This document shows positions 25,921 to 34,815 of a stretch of DNA of 64,000 nucleotides, piece by piece. Position 1 is the first letter of the stretch. Each line of letters begins with the position of its first letter. Where the stretch lies: NCBI GenBank assembly GCA_002839445.1, contig PGYB01000008.1:92317-156316 (forward strand). Reading direction: 5' to 3'. The DNA is from Candidatus Riflebacteria bacterium HGW-Riflebacteria-1. GTDB taxonomy: Bacteria; Muiribacteriota; Ozemobacteria; Ozemobacterales; Ozemobacteraceae. A program made the translations under genes and the position numbers. Below the pieces are notes generated by a model. It searched no databases. It was not told the origin of the DNA and saw only the letters and a program-made list of their open reading frames with translations.

Positions 25921-27233
25921 ACTGGTGCAGCAATCTCGCTTCGCGAAGGCAGCAGAACGAAATCAAGGTTCATTTCGCGCAGCCTCTGTTTAAAATCGTC
26001 TTTACTGACGTTCAGCCCGGCTTCTTCTGAGAATCTTGCCTGATCAGTATCATCTATTGCCCAGAAAGATACCTTCGCCCCTCTTGCCTGCAATGTCAGC
26101 AGGCCACTGAGCAGCTGATTAATATCGATATGGATTGTTTGACTCAGAAAAATCACGATGGTTCCCGGGCCGGCCTTGCTGAGAGCAAGACTTAGCAGTT
26201 GCTGCAATCCGCCAGTCTCTGCCGGCTTCAGATCGGCAAGCAGCTCAGTCATAAAGCCGTAGACGGGAACAGAGCTGTTGAGTCTTATGTGGTGAGCAAG
26301 GTCGTCAACACACAGGCCCATCGCAGCAGGCAGGCCGCGCTGGCAGGTTTCCCCCATTATGGCAGCAGCTATGCGCAGCAGCCTTTTCATGGTGTTACCA
26401 AAGCCAAAACCGCGTAACTGCGTGCGATCGGTGTGAACAGCCACCAGCACATCGGGACGGGTATCACGCTCAAACTGTTTGATTACCGGAACTCCGACCT
26501 GCGCGGTTTTGAGCCAGCTCATCGCCCGAATGTCGTCGCCTTGCACGTATTCCTTGATGCCGTAAAAATCCATGCCATGACCGGCCATGGTCGAGCGGCT
26601 GTCGCCCATCGGCGTCAGCGCGTTGGCCTTTACCAGGTCAAGATCATCGGGCGCGGGCGGGTTGAGCCAGACCTTGAGAGGAGTTTTAAGTTGAAAAATC
26701 CGTTTTTCTTCAAAAAAATTGAACGGGTCGCTGATTCTGATTTCGAGCGGGCCGATGTTGAAACTGCCATAACCACGGTTGAGACGATGCCGGTATAAAA
26801 TCACAGCGCTGCCAGTTCTGGCAAAGTCTTCGTGTTGAAGCTGAATCTCAGGGCTCGTTAACACGTCGACGGCTGGAAAGTGGTCCTGCAGATACGCATA
26901 GGCAAAGGGCAGCGGGTTGTTGTAATGAATCAGCAGCTTTACTTCAATAATCTCGTTTTCGAGGCAAATCGCGGGCATTTCACGGCTGATCAGGCTGAAA
27001 CTGCGGGCCGTCGCCTTAACATACACCCAGGCCAGCAAGATTACCAGCGCTGGAAAAATCACCAGAATAAGCGCGCGGGGATTAAAACCAAAGCTGTGTC
27101 TGCTCGGCATAAAAGCGAAAAGACCGATTCCCATGGTCAATATCAGCAGGTTGCGCAACCGGGTAGCGGGGTTAGTGAAAAACTTCAGAAAAGTGCCCGG
27201 ATCTTCCCTTAACGAGTGATGGAAATACCTCAT
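25917..27233 (-). CDS. DUF58 membrane protein (MoxR partner)
   Basis: The 438-residue product has two membrane helices near the N-terminus (about 28-70) followed by a beta-rich and a von Willebrand A-like domain. The DUF58 signature is clear: Y-G-I-K-E-Y-V-Q-G-D-D-I-R-A-M-S-W-L-K-T-A (near 225-250). DUF58 proteins are nearly always encoded beside MoxR ATPases and are thought to be their clients or adaptors in envelope or metalloprotein assembly. GGAG lies eight bases before the ATG. The gene follows MoxR after a 16-base gap and overlaps the transglutaminase by four bases, fixing the operon order. Confidence 0.85.
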   Translation of the reverse strand: MRYFHHSLREDPGTFLKFFTNPATRLRNLLILTMGIGLFAFMPSRHSFGFNPRALILVIFPALVILLAWVYVKATARSFSLISREMPAICLENEIIEVKLLIHYNNPLPFAYAYLQDHFPAVDVLTSPEIQLQHEDFARTGSAVILYRHRLNRGYGSFNIGPLEIRISDPFNFFEEKRIFQLKTPLKVWLNPPAPDDLDLVKANALTPMGDSRSTMAGHGMDFYGIKEYVQGDDIRAMSWLKTAQVGVPVIKQFERDTRPDVLVAVHTDRTQLRGFGFGNTMKRLLRIAAAIMGETCQRGLPAAMGLCVDDLAHHIRLNSSVPVYGFMTELLADLKPAETGGLQQLLSLALSKAGPGTIVIFLSQTIHIDINQLLSGLLTLQARGAKVSFWAIDDTDQARFSEEAGLNVSKDDFKQRLREMNLDFVLLPSRSEIAAPV

Positions 27234-27249
27234 TTTGCTGGCTCCGTAA

Positions 27250-28617
27250 TTATCGCTGGTTGTCTCTAACCACTGGAACCGGGACAGTGCGCGATACTTC
27301 GCCGACGACGTCTTTTGCCGAGACCCGCTTGACCATCGCGTGCGGCTGCAGAATCAGGCGATGCGCGAAGACCGGCTCAGCGAGGATTTTTACGTCATCA
27401 GGAATCACATAATTTCTGGCATTGAGACAGGCCCAGGCTCTTGCCGCGCCCATCAAGGCGATCGATGCACGAGGGCTCGGCCCGAGAACCAGGTCTCTAT
27501 GCTGGCGCAGTCCATCAGCCAGCGACAGAATATAATCAAGTATCTCGGGCGAAATAGTCACTTTGTCAGCAATGTATTGTTGAATCAATCTGAATTCTTT
27601 ACGACTGACAATGGGGCGCAAGGCTGCGAGCGGGTTACCGCCCTTTCTTGCCGTTAGCATTTCGCGCTCGTGACTGCGGTCGGGGTAACCCATGCTTAGT
27701 TTAAGCAGAAAGCGGTCAAGCTGTGCTTCGGGCAGCGGGTAGGTACCATGTTGCTCAACCGGATTCTGGGTTGCGAGCACGAAAAAGACTTTGGGAATAT
27801 TGAAAGCCGCGCCGTCTATAGAAATCTGGCGCTCTTCCATGACTTCAAGCAAACTCGACTGTGTGCGCGGCGTAGCGCGGTTTATTTCGTCAGCGAGAAA
27901 AATATTGGTAAACACCGGGCCGCGCTTGAACGAAAACGACGAATCAGCAGGGTTATAGATCATGGTGCCGGTAATATCCATCGGCAGCAGGTCGGGAGTG
28001 AACTGCACTCTTTTAAACGTGCAGTCTATAGTGGCTGCCAGAGCCCGCGCCAGCATGGTCTTGCCGGTACCCGGCACATCTTCGAGCAGAACATGTGAGT
28101 TCGCCAGAGCGCCGGTCAGCACCTGTCTGATCACCTCGGTCTTGCCGACAATAACCTTTTCGATATTCGCGATGATCTTTTCGATCAGCGGGGCCGGTTT
28201 AAATTCTGAGAGGTCGCTGAGGTCATACTCATCTTCCATTAGTTCATCATTGCTGGTGCTGCACAGGGCGTTCACTTCCTGCATTCTGCGCCGATACCAG
28301 TCGTCTTCAATGTGCAGAACTTCTTTAAGGGCAAACAGATGTTTTTTTTCGACTTCGGTCAAAACCCCGTCAGCAGTTGCATAATCGCAGGCGCTCAAAA
28401 AAAGCCCCTTGCCGTCAAAGTGCCTTGGCGCGTCCTTAGCCGCATCGGTGTGCGCGATTGATTCGCGCAGCTGCTCTTCTACCTTAGTCTTGCTTATGCC
28501 CAGCAAATCTGCCAGCTGTATTATCTTCTGCTTGTCTGTCTCGTCGAGGCGCTTGTCACGAAGGGCCTCGATCAGCATAAGCTTCATGGTGTTGGCGGCG
28601 CTAAGTTCCTGATTCAT
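27250..28617 (-). CDS. MoxR-family AAA+ ATPase with TerB-like N-terminal domain
   Basis: MoxR ATPases are chaperone-like remodelling enzymes. The AAA+ core (about 140-455) shows Walker A P-G-T-G-K-T (182-187), Walker B L-A-D-E-I-N (241-246), sensor 1 A-T-Q-N-P and the MoxR stretch Y-P-L-P-E-A-Q-L-D-R-F. Typical MoxR proteins have about 310-340 residues; this has 455. The extra 115-residue N-terminus is all-helical and includes D-Y-A-T-A-D-G-V-L-T-E-V-E (78-90), resembling the acidic TerB repeat of the protein at 21410. The start at 28617 is chosen because CGGAG lies nine bases before it; a longer frame to 28668 has none. First gene of a three-gene operon. Confidence 0.87.
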   Translation of the reverse strand: MNQELSAANTMKLMLIEALRDKRLDETDKQKIIQLADLLGISKTKVEEQLRESIAHTDAAKDAPRHFDGKGLFLSACDYATADGVLTEVEKKHLFALKEVLHIEDDWYRRRMQEVNALCSTSNDELMEDEYDLSDLSEFKPAPLIEKIIANIEKVIVGKTEVIRQVLTGALANSHVLLEDVPGTGKTMLARALAATIDCTFKRVQFTPDLLPMDITGTMIYNPADSSFSFKRGPVFTNIFLADEINRATPRTQSSLLEVMEERQISIDGAAFNIPKVFFVLATQNPVEQHGTYPLPEAQLDRFLLKLSMGYPDRSHEREMLTARKGGNPLAALRPIVSRKEFRLIQQYIADKVTISPEILDYILSLADGLRQHRDLVLGPSPRASIALMGAARAWACLNARNYVIPDDVKILAEPVFAHRLILQPHAMVKRVSAKDVVGEVSRTVPVPVVRDNQR

Positions 28618-28847
28618 TTTGTAACACTCCGATAAGTGATTCAGCTCATTGCATGTATTATAAAGCAAAAAGCTGCTTTTAAAAGAAAATTACGCATGCC
28701 GCAAAAACCGCTCCAGTAATCGAGAAGTCGATGAGGCAAGTCGATGGAGCGTTGAAGCCAACAAGAGCTGCCTAATTTCGCCGAAAGCCCGAATAAACGG
28801 GATATGTTTGGGTGTCGTTCTTGTTTTTGCAGGACTCAATAAATCAA

Positions 28848-29606
28848 CTACCTTTTAAAGGCGACCTTCTGGCCGGTGGAAAACATCTTGCCGTTCTCTG
28901 CGCCTTTGATCAAGCGGATTGCGCGCGCAATGTCCTTGACCACAAAACCCGAAAGATCGGCAACGCCATATTCAAAAAGCAGCGGCGCCAGAGTGGTAGA
29001 AGGGCCGACCAAGGTTACCTTTTTTGCCTTTTTTGACAGCGCAAGGTATCGCGGCAGCGTCTTTTCGACAAAACTCGTGCTACCGATAAAAACGAAATCG
29101 CTTTCGGGCAGCAGGTAATCGGCTGAGGTAACCGGGTAATCGTCATCCTGCGGAATTTCGCCGGTGATGATCTTCATCTCGCAGATCGGTGCCAGCAGAG
29201 TCATAATATGCGGAAAATGGCCGATTATCGTCACTTTTTGATCACGCACCTCGTTCTGCGACATTATGAACGGATCATAAATGCGATCTTCGACATGCAT
29301 TGAATCACCAATTTTAACGCCAGCTTTTTTTGCCACCTCAATACTGTTGTAGTAGGCATTAATAGCGGCAAGACCAACTGAAGCCTCGTAAAAGTTCCAT
29401 GATTTAACACAGGCGGCAACCTCTCTTAACGGCGCGCCTTCCATGTTCCTCGTGAACATTGGCATGCGATATTCGTAAGACTTTATCTCGGCAATGCCGA
29501 TGCCACCAGCACTTCTCACATAAGCATAGCTGCTGCCCCGCACGATTTCTTCTGCCTGCCAGTCTTCAGGTATGCCAGCGATCAATCTGTCGTATATTTC
29601 CCACAT
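28848..29606 (-). CDS. DUF364/DUF4213 putative metal-chelation protein
   Basis: This roughly 252-residue cytosolic protein matches the two-domain DUF4213-DUF364 family, described from structure as a putative heavy-metal-binding protein with an enolase-like N-terminal domain and a Rossmann-like C-terminal domain. Visible landmarks are S-V-G-L-A-A-I-N-A-Y-Y-N, V-T-I-I-G-H-F-P and V-T-L-V-G-P-S-T-T-L-A-P-L-L-F. It is the last gene of a three-gene operon; its ATG overlaps the ABC ATPase stop by one base, with GAGGA nine bases upstream. A GTG one codon earlier is an alternative start. Its partners suggest delivery or processing of a metal or metal cofactor; the biochemical reaction is unknown. Confidence 0.78.
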   Translation of the reverse strand: MWEIYDRLIAGIPEDWQAEEIVRGSSYAYVRSAGGIGIAEIKSYEYRMPMFTRNMEGAPLREVAACVKSWNFYEASVGLAAINAYYNSIEVAKKAGVKIGDSMHVEDRIYDPFIMSQNEVRDQKVTIIGHFPHIMTLLAPICEMKIITGEIPQDDDYPVTSADYLLPESDFVFIGSTSFVEKTLPRYLALSKKAKKVTLVGPSTTLAPLLFEYGVADLSGFVVKDIARAIRLIKGAENGKMFSTGQKVAFKR

Positions 29607-30640
29607 CACTGCTGTTCCTCGCCTTTCACTGTATCCATGCTTATTTCCTGGCCATGTCTGAGACAGGTTCTGAGTCGATACAGAGTTGCATCAAGCTTTT
29701 CAATGGCTCCAAGGCAACCCTTTTCTTCAGCAGACGTCTCGATTATGCGGCTGATACCGCCGTTTTTGATGACGATACGCTTGTCGGCACTCAAGGCCAA
29801 CAGCGGATCATGCGTCGAAATAAAAACGATTTTTTCTTTTTGCGCAAGAATCTGAATCGCCTGCCGCCTGTCGATACCGGCATTTTCGATCTCATCGATC
29901 AAAACAACCGGCGATGAACTCATATAAGCGGTGTCTGCGATCATCAGAGCCCGCGATTGACCACCGCTGAGCTGGGTGACCTTGGTATCGAGCAAGAACT
30001 TTTCGCCAGCAAGCTCATTAGCGCATTCAAAACATTTAACAATGGTATTTTCGGCATCCCGGGTCAGGCGGCTGCTGGCATGCATTCCGAGAAATTCTTT
30101 AACCGTCAGATCCATGACAAAATTCATGTTCTGCGATAGCTGCGCCACCAGCTTGCCTTCCATGTCGAAGCGACGCTCGTCAGAAATTTCTTTGCCATCG
30201 ATATGGATGCGCCGTCCGGTTGGAGTATCACCGTCAGCGAGGCATTCAATATCAGCGAGAAGGCGGCTTTTACCGGCTCCAGTCGGGCCGACGATGCTGA
30301 TAATTTCACCAACCGAGGCTGTCCACTGCTCGATTTCAGCTTCGCCTGATTTTCCGTGACCGCCAATTATGGTAAGAGATCTGATGGCAGCGTCGTCACT
30401 GGCTACCTTACCGAAGGTTTCGAGAAACTGGCAAAATTCGCGCAATATCATGCCCTTGTCGAGGCCGAATTCGCTGATGTCATCTTCAGCGATATTGTCC
30501 AGAGCCTGCATCAGGGGAAGGTTAAAGTCGATATTAGTAAGCCGCAGATTCATAAAAAAATCGCGGCAGATCGGGTGTTCGGCGATAATCTTGTGCAGAG
30601 GCGCCGCGATTGCCATTTCAAGGTATTTTTCGGCAGTCAT
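29606..30640 (-). CDS. Soluble ABC-type ATPase with DUF1858-like N-terminal domain
   Basis: The 344-residue protein joins a helical N-terminal domain (about 5-75, I-I-A-E-H-P-I-C-R-D-F-F, resembling DUF1858/ScdA_N domains of iron-sulfur biology) to an ABC ATPase with Walker A G-P-T-G-A-G-K-S (118-125), signature L-S-G-G-Q-S (224-229), Walker B V-V-L-I-D-E and a switch His in S-T-H-D. No permease gene is present and no membrane helix is seen, so it is probably not a transporter subunit but a cytosolic ATP-driven assembly factor. It overlaps the upstream GTPase by four bases (ATGA) and the downstream DUF364 gene by one, so the three are translationally coupled. Substrate unknown. Confidence 0.78.
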   Translation of the reverse strand: MTAEKYLEMAIAAPLHKIIAEHPICRDFFMNLRLTNIDFNLPLMQALDNIAEDDISEFGLDKGMILREFCQFLETFGKVASDDAAIRSLTIIGGHGKSGEAEIEQWTASVGEIISIVGPTGAGKSRLLADIECLADGDTPTGRRIHIDGKEISDERRFDMEGKLVAQLSQNMNFVMDLTVKEFLGMHASSRLTRDAENTIVKCFECANELAGEKFLLDTKVTQLSGGQSRALMIADTAYMSSSPVVLIDEIENAGIDRRQAIQILAQKEKIVFISTHDPLLALSADKRIVIKNGGISRIIETSAEEKGCLGAIEKLDATLYRLRTCLRHGQEISMDTVKGEEQQ

Positions 30641-31329
30641 CTCGACTTAAACTCCATCCGTTTCATGGTGCCCATCTGATATTCTGCGCCAATACGCATC
30701 TCACCAGTACAATACGAACACACGGCCGCCGGTGTAGTAAAGCGCAATTTCATGTCGCGCAGGCCAGTTATTTCTCTGGCGCCCTGCAGATGCTTGGCAA
30801 GCAGCGGCGCTCCCTGACCGGTAATGCCGTTAACAAAGATAATTCTGGCTGCCGTGTTTACCTGTTTTATATTAAAGGCAAAAACCTCTCGCTCAGCCTG
30901 CGAAACGATATCGCCCTTGGTGACTACGACGATGTCGGCCATTTTCAGCATGGGGCCAATCTTGCGCGGCGTGTTTACACCAGAAAGGTTGTCGATGACG
31001 CACACCGACAGAATGCCCTGAATATAAGGCGAGCAGCGGTTACAAAGGCCTGCGCTTTCGCTGACCAGTATCTTGAAGCCTGATTTTATGCCCCACTCCA
31101 CCGCCGCTTCGATATTGCTGACGAAAAAATGATCGGGGCAGAGTTTGCCGGAAAATCCTGTCTCGACCCGCACGCCCACTTCCTCATAGCGAAGGTTGTC
31201 AAACGAAGTCAGGCAGTCGAATTTGACGACACCGATTTCTTTAACCTCGACGTTCATGGCTTCGATCAGCTTGATAATAACCGATGTCTTACCTGATGAT
31301 GGCGGCCCGGCAAATGTGATCAGCTTCAT
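30637..31329 (-). CDS. HypB/UreG-like P-loop GTPase, putative metallochaperone
   Basis: This 230-residue cytosolic GTPase belongs to the SIMIBI group with HypB, UreG and CobW, which insert Ni, Co or Zn into enzymes. It has Walker A G-P-P-S-S-G-K-T (8-15), a likely G4 motif T-K-G-D (137-140) and several cysteines suited to metal binding: Cys64, C96-x2-C99 (L-C-N-R-C) and C204-x2-C207 (V-C-S-Y-C). It is not HypB itself: no His-rich or CxxCGC N-terminus and no hydrogenase genes nearby. GAGGA lies before the ATG. As first gene of the operon with the soluble ABC ATPase and DUF364 protein, it probably supplies a metal or metal cluster to an unidentified target. Confidence 0.78.
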   Translation of the reverse strand: MKLITFAGPPSSGKTSVIIKLIEAMNVEVKEIGVVKFDCLTSFDNLRYEEVGVRVETGFSGKLCPDHFFVSNIEAAVEWGIKSGFKILVSESAGLCNRCSPYIQGILSVCVIDNLSGVNTPRKIGPMLKMADIVVVTKGDIVSQAEREVFAFNIKQVNTAARIIFVNGITGQGAPLLAKHLQGAREITGLRDMKLRFTTPAAVCSYCTGEMRIGAEYQMGTMKRMEFKSR

Positions 31330-31591
31330 ATCGTTTCCTCGCTATGGCAGAACCAGAACATCTAATGGCTTTTCAGCTGCAAACACGACAAACAGTAACA
31401 GTACCGCCAGTTGATGTCAACGCGGCAACATTCAGACAAATGCAAATCGAGCAGGCGCCGCATTCATTATGGACAGGAGCTGACAATCGCGAGTTCACAG
31501 ACTTTTCGACAAACATCGCATTTCACTATTGCCAGTTGAGCGTTTGCGATATATGCTGGCATCTTCAATAGACCAACAGGGAAGCAAAAAT

Positions 31592-32887
31592 ATGACAGAA
31601 AACATTGCGCAGGAGCCAAAAAAGACCACCGGCAACCCATGGCTGTTCGTGCCATCGCTGTTCTTTCTTGAGGGCATACCCTATTTTATCGTCAGCACCG
31701 TTTCGGTCACCATGTTCAAGAGAATGGGCATCTCAAATGCCGAGATCGGGCTGTGGACAAGCCTGATCACCTGGCCATGGATCATCAAGATGCTTTGGGG
31801 CCCGCTTGTCGAGTCGACTTCGACGAAGCGCAAATGGATTATCGGCACCCAGATTCTCGGTGTTCTGGCCATGATTGGCGTTTCGCAGACGATAACCATG
31901 GAAAACTTTCTTACGCCGACCCTGGTCGTGCTGACCATTCTGGCCTTTCTTTCGGCAACGCATGATATAGCCGCCGACGGCTTTTACCTGCTCGCACTCT
32001 CGCCCGAAGATCAGGCGTATTTTGTTGGCATACGCGGCACCGCTTACCGCCTTGCCAATGTTTTCTGCAATGGCGGTCTTATCTACCTTGCTGGAACCTT
32101 TGAGTCTGCTCCGGGAGCGATTATCCCGCTGGCATGGCGAAATGTGCTGATCATCGCCGCCCTGATCTATCTGTTTTTTGTAGTGTTGGGCTACAAAGCC
32201 ATGCCGAAGCCTCGTCAGGACGCCGACAAGCAGGAGAGTTTTCCATTCAAAGCGGCCTTTACCGAATATTTTTCGCAGGCTAAACTGCCTTTAATTCTCG
32301 GTTTTATACTGCTTTACCGCTTTGGTGAGTCGATGGTCAGCAAGATGTCGAACCCGTTTCTTATCGACGCGATTGAAAAAGGCGGAATGGGCATGACCAC
32401 CTCTGAAGTCGGCTTTATTACAGGTGTTGTCGGTGTCGTGTCACTTACGCTCGGCGGCATAATTGGCGGCATGGTCATTTCGCGATTCGGCATCAAACGC
32501 TCGCTATGGCCCATGGTGCTGGCGATGAACGTGCCCAACCTCATGTATATCTGGGCCGCCACGGTGCAGCCCGGCAAAACGTGGGTAACCCTCATCGTTG
32601 GCTGCGACCAGTTTGGCTACGGCTTTGGCTTTGCCGCTTACATGGTCTATCTGATGTTCATCACGCAGGGAACAAAATACCCGACAGCGCACTACGCCAT
32701 TTCGACCGGACTTATGGCTCTGGGAGCGATGACCGCAGGCATTACCAGCGGTTATGTTCAGCAATATACCGGCTATGTCGGTTTTTTCATCGCGACACTG
32801 GTGTTGGCAATGCCCGGCATTATACTGCTGCCTTTTCTACCGCTTGAAAAAGAAGATCTGCATATCGCCCCGGTTGATATCGACTGA
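31592..32887 (+). CDS. MFS transporter, AmpG-like
   Basis: The 431-residue protein has about 12 membrane helices and no signal peptide. The N-terminal half (L-F-F-L-E-G-I-P-Y, W-P-W-I-I-K-M-L-W-G-P-L-V-E) and the D-I-A-A-D-G-F-Y motif resemble AmpG-type permeases and related PAT-family MFS proteins, which import muropeptides or acetyl-CoA-like solutes. The substrate cannot be assigned. The ATG at 31592 has GGGA nine bases upstream; a longer frame from 31529 does not. It is divergent from the GTPase operon and ends at a clear bidirectional terminator. AmpG function would fit a Gram-negative cell that recycles peptidoglycan, but no recycling genes adjoin. Confidence 0.75.
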   Translation: MTENIAQEPKKTTGNPWLFVPSLFFLEGIPYFIVSTVSVTMFKRMGISNAEIGLWTSLITWPWIIKMLWGPLVESTSTKRKWIIGTQILGVLAMIGVSQTITMENFLTPTLVVLTILAFLSATHDIAADGFYLLALSPEDQAYFVGIRGTAYRLANVFCNGGLIYLAGTFESAPGAIIPLAWRNVLIIAALIYLFFVVLGYKAMPKPRQDADKQESFPFKAAFTEYFSQAKLPLILGFILLYRFGESMVSKMSNPFLIDAIEKGGMGMTTSEVGFITGVVGVVSLTLGGIIGGMVISRFGIKRSLWPMVLAMNVPNLMYIWAATVQPGKTWVTLIVGCDQFGYGFGFAAYMVYLMFITQGTKYPTAHYAISTGLMALGAMTAGITSGYVQQYTGYVGFFIATLVLAMPGIILLPFLPLEKEDLHIAPVDID

Positions 32888-32900
32888 CTTAACCAGACGC

Positions 32901-32938
32901 AAAAAGACCTGCACTATTATCGCTGTGCAGGTCTTTTT
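32901..32938 (+). terminator. Bidirectional intrinsic terminator
   Basis: AAAAAGACCTGCAC (32901-32914) pairs perfectly with GTGCAGGTCTTTTT (32925-32938) around a 10-base loop. The U-rich side is available on both strands, so it can serve the MFS gene and stop antisense reading. Confidence 0.9.
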
Positions 32939-32953
32939 TATTGCTTCTATTCC

Positions 32954-33002
32954 GTGCTCACGCTCATGCTCGTGCTCGTAATCGTAATCGGAATAGGAAT
33001 CG
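32954..33002. repeat. Degenerate 6-bp periodic repeat
   Basis: Eight hexamers follow one another: GTGCTC, ACGCTC, ATGCTC, GTGCTC, GTAATC, GTAATC, GGAATA, GGAATC. The tract is noncoding and lies just after the terminator; it looks like slippage-derived microsatellite DNA. Confidence 0.55.
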
Positions 33003-33068
33003 CACCAGGCCAAGCGGCATCCCTCAGGCGCCATTGCGCTGGCGACGGCATTTACGAAGGAACTCCGA

Positions 33069-33524
33069 TTACTTCTTGGCCAGTTCTTCCTGGATCTTTT
33101 CTATCGAGTAGTTGAAGCCCATACCCAGAGTCTTGTCGCTGCCGGCTTCGAGCGGCCACAGACCCTGCATGCCATTCTGCAGGCGCCAGGCGCCCTCATC
33201 ATTCTTCACCAGAAAAAGCAGCACCCGCTCGCCCTGGCCAGGAAAAACCGGGCGATCGCGAACCGGGCGTTCTTTTGTACCGGGGGTTGTAAACTGTAAA
33301 GATTCTTCGGCTTTAATCTCACCTTTGAGCACTTTTTCTACTGTCAGCGAGGTTGTGGTCTTGGCGATCTTTTCGCCAGGCAGCACTTCTTGAGCCGCTA
33401 CAGTAGCTATCACAATGACTTCAGAAGTCTTAACCAGGTCTGGAAACGGAAGGGTTCTGATCATTGAAAGAGCCGGCATTGCCATGAACATAACCAATAT
33501 TGTAAACAAGCTTGCGCGCATCAT
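33069..33524 (-). CDS. Exported protein of unknown function
   Basis: The product (about 151 residues) has a signal peptide ending near A-L-S. The mature part reads D-L-V-K-T-S-E-V-I-V-I-A-T-V, then V-E-K-V-L-K-G-E, then G-Q-G-E-R-V-L-L-F-L-V. This pattern occurs in a widespread family of small beta-rich secreted proteins (roughly OB-like) with no known activity. The start at 33524 is preferred because GAGGAG lies seven bases before it; that sequence is inside the longer frame from 33542. It follows the metalloprotease gene by 14 bases, so the two are likely co-transcribed and both act outside the cytoplasm. Confidence 0.6.
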   Translation of the reverse strand: MMRASLFTILVMFMAMPALSMIRTLPFPDLVKTSEVIVIATVAAQEVLPGEKIAKTTTSLTVEKVLKGEIKAEESLQFTTPGTKERPVRDRPVFPGQGERVLLFLVKNDEGAWRLQNGMQGLWPLEAGSDKTLGMGFNYSIEKIQEELAKK

Positions 33525-33538
33525 ATTTAGTCTCCTCA

Positions 33539-34480
33539 TCATTTCCAGATATTGTTCTTAATGAAATCGTAGCGTTCGGGGTCGTGCTGTCGCATTTTTT
33601 CGGGATTTGTAAAATACTCGGCAACACACTCGGCCATATCTTCGCCAGCATCAGTGTTGCCGTAATCAGTAATCGAAGACTTGGCAAGTTTGCCGTTGGG
33701 CCAGAATTTTGCTGCCCACTGCCTGAGCACGTCTGGCTGTTTGGCCTGAACCTGATGCGTCATCTCATGAACGACCAGAGACGCCATGCTGGTCCAGCCT
33801 TCTTCGACAACAGCTTTACTGCTGATCATTATCGGATCGCCGCCAAGGCCGCCGGCTTCGTTGCCATCATTGTCACGCAGGTCTTTTTGCATTGCAAAAC
33901 CCTTGGTGCAGCCTCTGAAGCCCGCCGGCAACTTTTCCATGATCGCGGCAAACTGGGCAAGCTGCTGTTGCGTCCATTTGTCAGCGGTTGCTGAGTTCCA
34001 TTCATCTTTCCATGATTTACCGTCAAGCATGGTAATACCGTATTTAGCCTTGATTTGCGCCGCTGCAGCCGTTGTGTTCTCGGTGCCGACCTGACCATAA
34101 GGTACCGCAATCTGCGCACCCCTGATAATCTCTTCAACGCTCTCAGTAGACTTGTTGGCGTTATTGCCAGTGTTGCCGGTTACATCTTCAGCATTGGGAT
34201 CGACTGTGACAACGTTGGCCTGAGAGTTATTATTGGCCTCTGTATTCTGCTGATTGTTGTTATTGGCATTATTAACTGCTGCGTTGTTATTGTTATTATT
34301 GTTGTCATTACCAAAAATGTTGGAAAAAGTATCGACGACATTTTTAATTGCCGGCATGGCCTGCTGAACGCCTTGCGCGATCTTGCCGATGACCTCTACA
34401 ATCTGGCTGGCATCGCAGCCGGTCATAAACACAGAACATACCAGCAACATAATTACCGAGAGCCTTCTCAGCTTTTTCAT
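33539..34480 (-). CDS. Lipoprotein zinc-metalloprotease-like with Asn-rich linker
   Basis: This 313-residue protein has a lipoprotein signal (V-F-M-T-G-C, Cys22), a linker of about 50 residues dominated by asparagine (about 57-105), and a C-terminal domain with the zinc motif H238-E-M-T-H242 and a downstream E-D-M-A-E-C-V-A-E-Y-F that could give the third ligand, as in gluzincin peptidases. It therefore probably sits on a membrane facing the periplasm or outside, and may cleave proteins or recognise a host- or cell-surface ligand. No named peptidase family is certain. AGAGG lies before the ATG. The small exported protein gene at 33069 follows 14 bases downstream. Confidence 0.68.
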   Translation of the reverse strand: MKKLRRLSVIMLLVCSVFMTGCDASQIVEVIGKIAQGVQQAMPAIKNVVDTFSNIFGNDNNNNNNNAAVNNANNNNQQNTEANNNSQANVVTVDPNAEDVTGNTGNNANKSTESVEEIIRGAQIAVPYGQVGTENTTAAAAQIKAKYGITMLDGKSWKDEWNSATADKWTQQQLAQFAAIMEKLPAGFRGCTKGFAMQKDLRDNDGNEAGGLGGDPIMISSKAVVEEGWTSMASLVVHEMTHQVQAKQPDVLRQWAAKFWPNGKLAKSSITDYGNTDAGEDMAECVAEYFTNPEKMRQHDPERYDFIKNNIWK

Positions 34481-34815
34481 ATTAAACCTCTATATTGAAA
34501 AAATTTCTATTTCCAGTAATTATACGCCAGGTATCAGAGCAAAATAACAAATTTTTTCACCAGCCAGCTAATCCCATACCACTAACGAATCCAACGAATC
34601 AGCAGTCGATTTCAGCTTGTCTGCCGAATTTTCAAAGCCGTCAATTCAATTCAGCAAATGGTTAGAATACATGCAGAACTGCAAAACTCACTATTTACAC
34701 CTGTTAACCTGCTTGCACCGATCGATTTCGCCACAAACTACACTGTCATGCGACTGCAAATATTTGCCTTCAGAAAACTGGCAAAAATATCAGGCGAATG
34801 AGTTAGAATAACATC
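34481..34815. other. Intergenic region with nothing recognised
   Basis: These 335 AT-rich bases lie between two divergent genes. They likely carry both promoters but I could not pick convincing hexamers, and the one open frame (34617-34811) has no ribosome-binding site or protein-like composition. Confidence 0.35.

Noticed and set aside
30637..31329. Calling the GTPase HypB
   Set aside because: It lacks the HypB N-terminal metal-binding region and there are no hydrogenase maturation genes nearby.
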